A DNA stretch of 64,000 nucleotides, taken from Trichoplax sp. H2 (Eukaryota > Placozoa > Uniplacotomia > Trichoplacea). This document shows, piece by piece, positions 17,551-29,181 of the stretch; position 1 is the stretch's first letter; each line of letters begins with the position of its first letter. The notes beneath the pieces were generated by a model, which was not told where the DNA came from, ran no database searches, and was given only the letters and a program-made list of their open reading frames with translations. The stretch is taken from assembly GCA_003344405.1 (NCBI GenBank), contig NOWV01000001.1:1426001-1490000 (forward strand), in the 5' to 3' direction. Both the position numbers and the translations under genes were made by a program.

Positions 17551-19530
17551 ATGTATGAAACCTTGCTCAATGCTCATGTCCTTCTTGGATGGCAAGATGA
17601 TGGGCGGGAGTTATCATGATCCAAGGAGGGAAAGGACAAAGATGGCGATTATTTATTTTGACTACTGTAGAGGAATAAACTAACGGATCAAATCCTAACG
17701 ACACATTCAGTCTCTATCTCTACTTACTACTACGGATTGAAGAATTTGGACACATGATTATGATTTGAATCTTTGATCTTGGTGCTGTTATCCTCTTGCA
17801 ATGGCAAGATGATGTTGACGAAGGCGAGATGGAGTGATCCAAGGAGGAAAAGGACAAGGGTATCGATTATTTTACTACAGTAAATGGACCAACTAGCGGA
17901 TGAAATGATGACGATAATTTCAATCTGTACTTGCAACTACAATATGAAAGAAAGGGGATTGAAAATGAAGGATCCGATTCTAATTTCAATCGCTGCTACC
18001 TTGCTCCTATCCTTGTAGGATGGCGAGATGATGCTTATGAAGGAGAATGGCAGTGATCCAAGGAAGGAAAGGATATCGATTACTTTACTACCGTAGATGG
18101 ATCCATTCAAGGCTGAAATGATAGAGACACCTTCAATCTCCATCTGCACTCGCAACTACGCTATTCGAGAAATAGGATTCGAAATGAAAGGCATCATGAT
18201 GATTTGAATATGTGAAAGCCTGTGCTAAAAAACGCCAGTCCTATTCTGCTGGAATAACAAGATGATGTCCATTTATTATCATTTTTAAGAGGGGAAAACC
18301 CAGTCTGTCCATCATCGTATTGCATCCCAAACAGACTGGCTAACTGGAGTTTCATGCTATGACGACCATCATGTCACTGCTGTATATCGTCTCTATCGCA
18401 ATTTTGAAGTATCATGAAGGTATCAACATCATTTTGTCATGAAGGAAAAGGATTGGATGAGGAAAATACCCTTACAAAACGTTGGTTTATCCTCCTTTCA
18501 TTCAAATGAACTATGGTGATGATCAAGGTGGACAGTATAGCAAACAGACTGCTATCGACTAATGTACGCTTAAAGCCAAACGATGATTGTCCATTTTGAA
18601 AAAGGCAAAATACGCCTGGATGAAGAAGAACAACTCAAACTGAAAGCATGGTCATCCACGGCCATTTTAACTGGGAGAATCAAGGATGAATCTTCAGTTA
18701 GAATGACAAGAGATCAACTTACCCCTAGTTGAAGATCATTTCCATTCTTCGATCATTCTTAAACGATAAAGATGGACTTTATCCTCTCGCTCGTTTGCAA
18801 CAAGCGAGGAATGCCGACGCAAGAAGAAGACGAAGAGAGAGGGAATAAAATGAATGCAATCGCAATCGCTGGTCGATTGAGCGATTGCAATATCCAATTG
18901 GTTGACGACAACGAGTAAGTAATTGCTGTTTGCCTAGTCCAAGGTTAGTCTAATAGAGAAGGGAAGTGGATCAAGACTTTCAATTCTATCCATATAAATA
19001 ACAAGTTATGCAGTTAATCAAACTCTTTTTTCTCTTACTGCTGATTGAATCAATAGGTAAGACAATAGCTAGAAAAGAGATCATAAGGCGTAGAATTGGT
19101 TAATGCACCTCCTGGTGTTCTTTATTGATGCTGTAGAAATGGCGATGGGATACTATCGCCAACCAAGCTACGCAAGTAGTCTTGCGTAGCTAGTTAGACT
19201 TCTACTAGGATGATGATGTCCATTTCTCATGGCAAAAGTAAACATAACTTCTCTCTTGTCTGTTTATGGTAGTCAAGTTAACAATCTATTGTCCAGGTCG
19301 GCAACAATCGTTGAAGAGAAATTGTATAGCGGCAATAGAGTAGTATTTGCATTAATGGTTGCAACAATCCTTTCCTTCTCTTGATGACGATGATTGACAG
19401 AAAATCATCTCCCTATTATACGTTCCATTTCGACATTGAAAGAAAGTCTTGCTCTCGGCTAGACGGGGGGGTCCTGCCTAGCCATTAATGGATGGCCAGC
19501 CGGAATGATGCAGGCTAAAATTGCATACAG
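17551..19530. other. Degenerate satellite-like DNA
   Basis: Blocks at about 17.57-18.2 kb resemble diverged relatives of the neighbouring minisatellite (words GGCGAGATGATG, ATCCAAGGA-GGAAA, GATATCGATTA). A perfect 11-bp hairpin sits at 19165-19190. The short open frames at 17730-18155 on the minus strand are two diverged copies of the same repeat and are not treated as genes. Confidence 0.5.
19165..19190. repeat. Perfect 11-bp inverted repeat
   Basis: AGCTACGCAAG and its exact reverse complement are separated by TAGT. It lies in non-coding DNA, and I see no Rho-type or RNA-gene context that would give it a function. Confidence 0.8.
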
Positions 19531-20400
19531 GTTGTACAAATCCATGCTTGAATGAGTAGTCCTTGTCAAGGAAATGATGACAGGTCTAAATTGGCAAATT
19601 GGAGGCTAAAATTGCATATAGGATGTACAAATCAATGCTTGAATGAGTAGTCGTTGTCTAAGAAGTGATGAGAGGTCTAAATTGGCAAAATGCAGACTAA
19701 AATTTCATGCAGGTTGCACAAATCCATGCTTGAATGAGTAGGTCTAAATTGGCAAATTGGAGGCTAAAATTTCGTGCAGGTTGCACAAATCCATGCTTGA
19801 ATGAGTAGGTCTAAATTAGCAAAATGCAGGATCAAATTTCATACAGATTGTACAAATCAATGCTTGAATGAGTAGTCGTTGTCTAAGAAGTGATGACAGG
19901 TCTAAATTGGCAAAATGCAGACTAAACTTTCATGCAGGTTGCACAAATTCATGCTTGAATGAGTAGGTCTAAATTGGCAAAATGCAGGCTGCACAAATCC
20001 ATGCTTGAATGAGTAGGTCTAAATTGGCAAAATGCAGGCTGCACAAATCCATGCTTGAATGAGTAGTCCTTGTCTAGGAAGTCATGAGAGGTCTAAATTA
20101 GCAAAATGCAGGATAAAATTTCATGCAGGTTGCACAAATCCATGCTTGAATGAGTAGGTCTAAATTGGCAAAATGCAGACTAAAATTTCATACAGATTGT
20201 ACAAATCTATGCTTGAATGAGTAGTCCTTGTCTAGGAAGTAATGAGAGGCCTAAATTGGCAAAATGCAGGATAAAATTTATATAAAAAAAAATAGATATA
20301 TATAAAATTTCATACTGATTGTACAAATCAATGCTTGAATGAGTAGTCGTTGTCTAGGAAGTGATGAGAGGCCTAAATTGGCAAAATTTCATTCTTCAAT
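19530..20400 (+). repeat. Composite minisatellite ('CATGCTTGAATGAGTAG')
   Basis: The word CATGCTTGAATGAGTAG (with few changes) occurs at least eleven times between 19540 and 20345 at irregular steps of about 50, 65 and 91 bp. Units alternate between a long form with TCGTTGTCTAAGAAGTGATGA and a short form lacking it. All share GTCTAAATTGGCAAAATGCAG. This is a higher-order array built by unequal exchange of two unit types. Confidence 0.9.
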
Positions 20401-22355
20401 CAAGGTCGGTCTTTCCACTATGGCTTCCATCTTGACATCTGTGTCAGCGAAAGTCATGAGCGGATGTCGACATATCATGGATATCTAGTAATGATAGAGA
20501 TCGAGAATTAGATCAATTATAAATCCTACTGTATCACTACCAATAAAATGGATCTCCAGTTGTGTCGGCCCAACAGGGACTAGTAGAATAAAATGGATGA
20601 TGGAGAGGGGGTAAAATTCCGCATTGCTTGTGCAATTGCATTCTTCAATGAATATGGCATATTAAGCGATTCCAGATCTCGCCCCCCCCCCCTCCAAAAA
20701 AAAGTCAAAATTTCCATCTTACTTCTCTGTCAAGCAGAGCCATGCATCGATATCGATACGTCATGGATATTAGAGTAATGTATATCACTACCAACGAAAT
20801 TAATCTACAGTAGTCTGCGGCTACGCCGACTAGTAAAAGCAAGTAAATGATGACAGCTGGAGTTGATATAGGGCAAAATTGAATACGGACACAGATCTTA
20901 TTTAAAAACTTCATTATTGTAGTCAGGTTTCTATTTTAATCATGCTTTCCACCGTACTTCTGTGTCAATGAAAGCCATACAACTGATATTGATACATTAT
21001 AATTATACGCATTATACGGTATATATATACAGGTATATACAGTTATTGTAATGAATGTATATCCCTACTAATAAAATTGATTGATCTACAGCAATTGGGG
21101 ATAGCACAGACTAGTACAGCAAGTGGATGATGAAAATTGCAGTAGATAGAGGCTAAAACTCCATACGCGGTGTAAAAATCAATCCTTGAATGAATATGAT
21201 ATACGAGTTATTAAGCGGTCACAGATCTCATCCTAAATTTCATGATTTCATAAGAGAGGTCTCTGTTTTAAACTGATATCTACACGTCAGGATGTAGAGA
21301 GAGAAGCCGACTTGCTGCAGACTCTCCTATTTTACGTAGCCCAAAGATAGTTTACCCTCAAGACTGTAATAAATACTTTGGCATATTTAATCCTACAAAG
21401 AAGAATAATCGTATCCATAATAAAAGAATAATTCGTCCTAGTTAAGATCGCTTTAGCTTCTATGATTAAGGTTTAATAGAATTCACTTTTCCAAATAGGA
21501 AGCCATTGGGCCTAACTCATTCATACAACTTAGCATATTCTGTAATTGTATGGAAACTTTTTTATTTGAAAATCAGCCTGATCGCGCATCATTTAATCAA
21601 CTTTGAAGGCAATAGACTGTATTAAATACAGTAAATTATTACACTTGAAATGTTAGACACCTTCATCAACCTCATCTTATGCCAATAGTATTACATTCGC
21701 CTTATTCGAGCGATGTTAAATGTACATTAAAGTTAACTGCTACCCAGACAATGTCAAAGCCAGCAGATCACATCGATCGATATTCGTATCATATAGTACA
21801 TTGACTACATTGAACAGTAAATATAAAGAATATGAACAAATTCATACAGCCAATTGGGTAAACTACAAAAATAAATGGATATATATTGTCGTGTCTATAG
21901 ATGTATCGTAACATCCAAGGCTAAATACCATGTTGCTGATTTGACCTGTATAATCAATTCAAAAAAACAGGGCTTCTACATTCAGAGTTCAATTCGATAT
22001 TATTCGACGGTACTACAGTATTTTACAAGGACTCAAGGAATGAGAAGGCTACAGGAAATGCATTCCTTTTCTTTCTCATTCCACTGCACTTATAGAAGGA
22101 GTAAAAATAAGAAACTCAGTCTATTTTCAAAGAAACTTTACAGGTCTTTCAAGTCTTTGGTACACCAAACATGCTATCTGCTGCGGATATTGGCGTCATG
22201 AAAGTAAAGCATAATCGCCAAGTACAACATATTATAAAGTATATCTATATACATTATTTTCGTCGCAATCCTCATCCAATTGATATCGTGAGCAACTGCA
22301 CCAATTCTAGCTTGTGTAAGCTATATACATCGAACTTTAAATTGGATACGGCTTG
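20401..22355. other. Non-coding, diverged repeat flank
   Basis: Contains three diverged copies of a longer block (about 20.45, 20.75 and 20.98 kb) with CATC-TCTGTGTCA-CGAAAG, ATCGATAT and 'aatgtatatcactaccaa', ending near 21.25 kb. A C10 run occurs at about 20685. From 21.3 to 22.3 kb I see nothing but AT-rich sequence. Confidence 0.5.
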
Positions 22356-25300
22356 TTATGGCTGAAGTAATGGTGTATCATCGTCTGTAGGCAATTTTTC
22401 ATCATTATCACTATCTTTTCCTTCATCGTCGCTTGGAGCAAATGGGTTACAAGAATTTGGACCATTATAACTTTCATTGGTGCTAGCAACAACATTATCC
22501 GTTTCTACATCATGTGAATTATCCTCACTAGTCTGTTCTTGGCAATCCTTTGACGCAGGCGGTGTAAAGGCAGAAGTAGCACTACTGTGGAATTGGAAGG
22601 TTTGTATGCCATTGCTTTCTTCTTGCTGGCTACTATGATTGATGCTAGCAGTGGTGGTGCTATTCCTATTCAGTTCGATCAATTGTATGCCATTAGCTGT
22701 TTCTTGTACGGTATTATTGTTGGCATTGGTAGCAGTATCTTCCGTTGAGATATCCAATAACAGTTCTTGTTCTTGAGTCGATCTATCGCCAGATTGCTGA
22801 TTACTGGCGTTGTTATTATTACTAGTTGATGATGGTGTGTTAACGTCTTCAAATGGAGATACATAATTAGTGTAAACACTGGTAGGAGAAGGTGGCCTGT
22901 ATGCTGGAGGATTATAAACAGGCGGTTCGGTCACTTCTGGAGGTATTACGGGTTCTGTTATGGCAACATCGCCGTAATATAAGAATGCCTAAAATAGAAT
23001 CGCCACATTACTATTTGTTCATCACCTCAACATTCAATGCTCTATCATCATTACTTTTTAACATTATTCATTACCTCTTGTTGATACGATTGTCTTACTA
23101 CATAGGCCATCCTACAGCACAGTACTGACATCACAGAAGAACAGACAGCTTCTAGGCAAGTGATTGCTAAAATACAAGCGTACATAACTACCGCTATATT
23201 AGCGTCGGCGACGGTTAATTTGTTCATGAAGGAAGTTAAACCGTAGGCTGATACAATAATTCCACCCATCGAAGCGATTAGCGATACCATGGATGACAAG
23301 AGTAACGAACCAATCTATCAACAAATGATCGAATCGCCATTACTATCAATGATATTCAAGCCATACATTATTCAACAAATGATCGTATCGCCATTACTAT
23401 CATTGGTATTCAAGCCATACATTATTAGAAATCATACACAGTAAATATCCCATGCAAAATGGCAAGACAAATCAACCAATCAATCAACAAATGATCGTAT
23501 GACTATTACTATCATTGATATTCAAGCCATACATTATTAGAAATCATGCACAGTAAATATCCCATGCAAAATGGCAAGAGTAATCAACCAATCTATCAAC
23601 AAATGATCGTATCGCCATTACTATCATTGGTATTCAAGCCATACATTATTAGAAATCATGCACAGTAAATATCCCATACAAAATGGCAAGAGTAATCAAC
23701 CAATCTATCAACAAATGATCGTATGACTATTACTATCATTGATATTCAAGCCATACATTATTAGAAATCATACACTGTAAATATCCCATGCAAAAAGACT
23801 AATCAATCAATCTATCAACAAATGATCGTATGACTATTACTATCATTGATATTCAAGCCATATATTATTCAACAAATGATCGTATCGCCATTACTATCAT
23901 TGATATTCAAGCCATACATTATTAGAAATCATACACAGTAAATATCCCATGTAAATAGACTAATCAACCAATCTATCAACAAATGATCGTATGACTATTA
24001 CTATCATTGGTATTCAAGCCATACATTATTAGAAATCATACACTGCAAATATCCCATGCAAAATGGCAAGAGTAATCAACCAATCTATCAACAAATGATC
24101 GTATCATAACTACTATCAATGATATCCAAGCCATACATTATTAGAAATCATACACTGTAAATATCCCATGCAAAATGACATTCATGAATCTGTATCATAT
24201 AAAAAGATTTTGTGTGTCCTAGTATCAGTTCATAGCTTTACAGAAGCTAAATTAAAAATAATTTGTTTCTTTCCTTTACATGCAATCGACCTTTTATGCA
24301 ATAATGCAAAGTGTACATCACTTACCATACAATAAGTCTTTTTTGACGTTGTATATACGCAAAGAACTCCAGAAATAAAGTACTAATGAAAGAAAAAGTA
24401 GAAATAAATTAGTCGTTTAATTAACAAACCATCCTACGCGTTTATAGGTATACTGTAAGTTGTCTGCATCGACTGCAATTGTAGTACGATACTAAATGTG
24501 TTTCTTTCTTTTCACGATAGTTGGAGTAGTATTTATTTCCATGAAAGAGTCATGAAGATATAATCGTATTATTCATTCATTTATTTTATCCAAGTTTGGT
24601 ATGGTCTTAACTAAATATGTTCAGCAAAGCTGCGATGCTGAAGTGGATAATTTCATTGTATAACGATACAATCTATGGCGAAAAATGATTATAATGATGA
24701 TCAACAACTACTTCGCCTTCAGAAGGCGGCAATGAAAGAATCTCTTTACTTTCATACTATTGGCATAAAATACATTATAGCTTGCAGAGTATGAGTTGGA
24801 GAGCCGAGAAAATCGATGTATACGACATCTTTCAATCTGTTCATGAGTATCGATACTAGGATAAGCTTGTGCTACAGTTCCCCTTGTATTGAGAGAGACA
24901 TAGGCTAATTCTAGTCCGCGCATTTTATCCAATGGCGGTATTTCTGTCAAGCCCTGAAACAGGATCGTTATTTATCACTTTACTAAAGTATCATAGATCT
25001 ACGCGTTGATACTCTTTTCAAAGGATAACAAATATCCTCCATTGGAGATACGACAGGAAACAAGATTTGAAATAGGTCAATATTGAATAATAACGTCAAT
25101 TAAAATGTACTGTTTAGTCCATTAACAGGCTTACAATGCCTAATTACTATGCGTATTAAACAATCCCAATCTAGCCATTTTCTATTGATTTTCAACGTTC
25201 AACGACAGTCTACATTACATAAATGTGGTAGGAAATAAGAGAATATCGTTTGATTCTCTTGAAAAACATCAGATCACTACATTTTCTCCTTAGGACAGTA

Positions 25301-27295
25301 CACCCAGAGTGAAGTGAAATTGAGGCACAAGTTTTCCTGCTTGACTGTTTACTACATAACTCAGTCAGTACTGGAATAATAGTCAATGATCAGTTTAACT
25401 GTATGTTGATGGGTCATTAAAGTAATCATCCAGGCATTTCATTTTCATCGCTTTCTCTTGACTATTTTATCGTCCAAGTTATTATTTTACTATTGGAAAA
25501 AATTGCTCCGCGAGCGACAGCGTAGCCTGACACCTAAGACTTGACCTTGAATGAGATTATTGACTTAAAATTAAATTGATTGAATACTACTAATTAAGTT
25601 CTGCCTTGTGAAATGAACAGAATGAAATGATATTGCAACGTGATTCTATTCTATTAGGGGTTGGTAAAACCGACAACTTTGCTTGATCAAATGCGGATAT
25701 TACAGACTGCGAGCTCCTACTAACGTCTATCCTATCGTGCGAGCATCGCTTTATTTTCAAGTCGCTGTTTTCAACGATCACACATTTTGGTCTTGCTGTT
25801 ACTGCTTGATCGACACTGTCGATTGATAATAATGCCGTACACAGTTAAATGGCTAAAATCTTATATAGTCGTTAACGGGAAGGACATGAGTGTGAAATGT
25901 TCCGTAGCAATTCTTGTAAATTATCTTTGATACAGCATCAACAAGCGAGTTGAACGTTCTTTTCAGCTTTTTGGTGTTTTACATCCATCATCAGTCCAAT
26001 GCCATGAGTCAATGGCTACCGGTTACAGTCAGTTTACCTATCTATCGCCTAAAGTTGAGGGTATTATTGGTAGACTTTCTATTTTTTCTTCTTGTAGAAC
26101 GCTACAAGAGCATTTTAGAGCAAATGATTGAGCGCAGCAGAGGGTAGGCCTATTCCACCACTGATTGTGTATGGAATAACATCATCTCGGCATGGTACGC
26201 GTATGATTGATTACTAATTGATTAGGCGTTTGTTCATGGAGGAAAAAAAGAGTCAAAATGGTCTCGAAGCCCAAGTATATATATATATATACACTGGCTA
26301 CTTGACAAGTGTTGGACATGACATTTGATCGCCTTTTAACTAAAGCATAGTCAAGTATTGATCATCAACATATCGTACAGTATTGCAATATGGACGATTT
26401 TGCAAGGCTGTAGCACTCAATTGGATCTTCATGCTCCAATATTCATCGCAGTGGTGCGTCTTACGGTAGATTAGGTAAATACATCAAGACGTAAGTAAAT
26501 ACAAATAAATAACATCTATCAGGCAATTAAGTAGAGAAATAATAAGAATGTTCATACAGCACAGTAAGGTACAATCGATGTAGAGTGGCTTCATTTTGAA
26601 AATCATAGGATAAAGGATAGAAAGTAGTAGGCTAATCGATAAGATGCATCATCGGTTATTCCACACAGTATTCCACTGCAGTTGGCGACATGATGGAATA
26701 GCACTACCGTGGAATGGCGTCCATTTAGGCTTGATTTAAAATCATCCGGTTATGCTTATTTAGGAATAGGTTATTGAACGATAGAAAACAATTCTCTGTG
26801 TGGTGTACTGGATCTACTAGTATCTAGTCTTTACATGAGATCCTCATCCAAGTCGATGGAAAGACAAATTCAAGCCGTTGCTAACAACAGGCAACAGCAT
26901 AGCGCCATCGACGAGTGTTGATGACACATAGAAGAATACCTCTGGTGAACCTTCTACCCATGCTATCCTACAGTATACCCTACTACAACCATTCTATGCT
27001 ATCCTCTTTCCAATACAAAGTAAGATAGACTGTCATCATTCAAATGGATGACTACTGATGATGACAAGATGAGAATTTTCTCACTGCATAGACTACAAGA
27101 ATGCAATGGCCTCCAACTTGTAAAGGATGCTTTGCTCCACTCTCCACTTACCAGTAATCCCATCCATATCGGTGCACTAATATAAGTGATTGAATTGCTT
27201 GTAGCTTTAAACAGTGTTACTACACCCAAGATCATACTAACAATGCCTGTAATCGTTTGAATAGCTCCTAGGATGAGGACTAATTTTTGTTCCAT
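22356..27295 (-). CDS. MS4A/CD20-like four-transmembrane protein with PPxY tail
   Basis: Four exons in coding order, 27295-27152, 24382-24326, 23314-23075 and 22988-22356, join in phase 0 to 357 residues. The membrane part reads as a CD20-like domain: VLILGAIQTITG...LGVV (helix 1), APIWMGLLYFISGVLCV across the first junction (helix 2), IGSLLLSSMVSLIASMGGII (helix 3), and a Cys-containing fourth helix ending LCCRMAYVV. The order GAIQ, PIW-G, FISG and IGSLL-S is the MS4A pattern. The ~210-residue C-terminal tail is cytoplasmic by analogy. It begins with adjacent PPVY and PPAY motifs (about residues 169-177; WW-domain/NEDD4-type ligands) and is then Ser/Thr/Asn/Gln-rich with acidic ends. The 2.8-kb and 1.0-kb introns hold repeats. 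Start chosen at the ATG before EQKLVLILGAIQ; an overlapping upstream frame makes this uncertain. Confidence 0.77.
23315..24185. repeat. ~113-bp minisatellite in MS4A-like intron containing copied splice acceptor
   Basis: At least six units carry CCAATCTATCAACAAATGATC, followed by TTCAAGCCATACATTATT and AGAAATCATACACAGTAAAT. Unit starts (CCAATCTATC) lie near 23311, 23586, 23699, 23967 and 24079, with variants near 23475 and 23811. The first unit overlaps the real intron-exon border at 23314. On the minus strand each unit therefore repeats TTGTTGATAG|ATTGGTT, the functional 3' splice site. Confidence 0.9.
24708..24950 (-). other. Open frame inside MS4A-like intron, doubtful
   Basis: An 80-codon frame preceded by a plausible acceptor (CCTGTTTCAG). 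It is not needed to join the flanking exons, whose phases and protein match directly across this region, and it resembles no family I know. Possibly an alternative exon; more likely chance. Confidence 0.15.
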
Positions 27296-27534
27296 GATGA
27301 AAAATTGAGCAAATGATGATCGATGTCCAGTTTTAATTTCTTCTTTTCCGACTCTTGCGAGTCCTGTCCCAGTTGCGTTGTCATCGCTTGTACTTGATTC
27401 TTGATGTCTAACATCAGTCCGGCCGCAGTCCGTAACATGCGGACCAGTTTGCCTACCAGTCCCGTCCCGTTTCGGACCGAGATGATTGCTTGACCTCTGT
27501 CCGAGTACACTAGTGTGCCTTGGATCTTATCCAC
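27280..27534 (-). other. 84-codon upstream open frame overlapping MS4A-like start
   Basis: ATG-initiated frame (MDKIQGTLVYSDRGQ...) whose TAG lies 16 bp past the proposed MS4A-like ATG, in another frame. Local base composition is less AT-rich than its surroundings. It could be an overlapping upstream ORF, an alternative first exon, or noise. No recognised domain. Confidence 0.25.
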
Positions 27535-29181
27535 TAAGTTTACTACGACTACACGCTATGTATCCGACACTATACTCAAGTCTTCCAGACCATTTGGGGT
27601 ACGTTGTAACAGAGAACGGACTCGTTGGTGGCACGTGATCGTGCCAGCAATGGTTGTATACGGGCACAGTCACGACTCCAAGACTCATAGTATTACCTAC
27701 AAGTTTCTGGTATAGTAGAATGCAGTATGAGACCGACACACTCAGTCTGTTTCATGGCATGTCATGTACTGTACCGTACCGAACCGTACCATACCGTACC
27801 ATCCATGAAAATGGCTTTCTTGTACAGTAGTAGTGCACTTGTACGCAGAAGATGGCAAAAAATGATCAAGACACAAATTCCAACCTCCCATATAGATAGT
27901 GTATATTTATTTCTACACTCTAGTGCACATAGTTTACAGTCAACGCTTTGACAAAGTGCCGCAAATCTCCAACAACGAAAGGAAAAAATTGTCAAGATGT
28001 AGCCCAAAATACTTACGCGTATGCTTTCCGTCCCTCCATGACAACCATTCAATCTTTTTAAAATAAATAAAATAAAACACGCGCTGCATCATAATCACTC
28101 AAAAGTGCTTTAATAATATTCTTTACCATGGCAGTCAACAGCACCAAACTTATCAACTCTACCATAACATTTTACACCTTACAAATGTAGAATCATTTAT
28201 ATCTCTGTTATTATCGTCTACATCAGTAGTGTTAGCGACTTTAATGAAAGCTACAACATACACATAAAACAACAATCTAGCTCAAAGGCAATCCATATGA
28301 CTATCTTCAGCGAGAAATACTATAAAGAGCCAGCCAGCTATTAGGCTCATTACAAACAACATTGTACTATCTTTAAATTACATTAATTTTCAACTTTCTT
28401 CCAAACTTTCAACAAAATGGAAATAAACTAACAGTCCATTTTTACATAAGAAATAGTCTCAGGCCAAACAATATAGTGGCGGGGCTCTATCTATAATTAA
28501 TCGATCCGATAGCAATCAGATACATAAATTGAAATGCCAAAATTTTATACAAACTAAATGTTAAAATTGTAGGTCAATATTACCTTCTTGGTGTTCATTA
28601 AATGGGAAGAGAAATCAATATACAATTTCTATAATAATTATAGTTAGAAAAATTCATAGATATGTATAGATGTATCCTTATATATATATATTATATATAT
28701 ACATTAGCATAGAGATAGACAATTTTTACATAAGAAGTCGGTTTTAAAAGCACAATTAAATCACTAACGTAAAAGTAGTACTCGTATAAAGGAATGCTCA
28801 GATCTACACCCATAAATTACTGGAGAGGCTATGTATCCGACCACGATACACCGTAACATGCATATATACTACGCTAGTTGTCAATACTAATGTTAGAAAT
28901 ACTGTACCAACTAATAGATGTATGAACCTCCAAGCTACACAACCTTTCTATCTTGATAATGACCATAAAATAATCTTGCGTTAGTTTCATAATTTAAATT
29001 GAAAAGGAGCAGAAGAATTGTACATTGTTATCAACATTAAGCAGATGCGACAGTGGAAAAATAACAAGCTTGTCTTGCACATAAGTCAGCTTGAGTCTTG
29101 CATTAGGCGCTTTCCTGGGAGCATACCACAATAATAATAATAATAATAATTTCCATCGAAACAATCGCAACCCAATTATAA
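27535..29181. other. Intergenic between MS4A-like gene and IRS 3' end
   Basis: Includes the likely promoter of the MS4A-like gene, with a cluster of CCGTACCATACCGTACC repeats at about 27770-27800, and the 3' UTR of IRS. An (AAT)n run sits near 29130, and an imperfect TATA palindrome at 28680-28705. No gene supported. Confidence 0.5.

Noticed and set aside
17730-18155. Two related minus-strand frames (MQVQIEI... and MRVQMEI...)
   Set aside because: They are two diverged copies of a satellite block, with no conserved-domain or codon evidence of selection.
22356-23299. Two separate small genes starting at ATGs 22934 and 23299
   Set aside because: Both ATGs are internal; the frames continue upstream to clear acceptors at 22988 and 23314, and they join in phase into one MS4A-like protein.
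12719-24185. CRISPR-like arrays
   Set aside because: The repeats are contiguous minisatellites without unique spacers, and the genome is eukaryotic.
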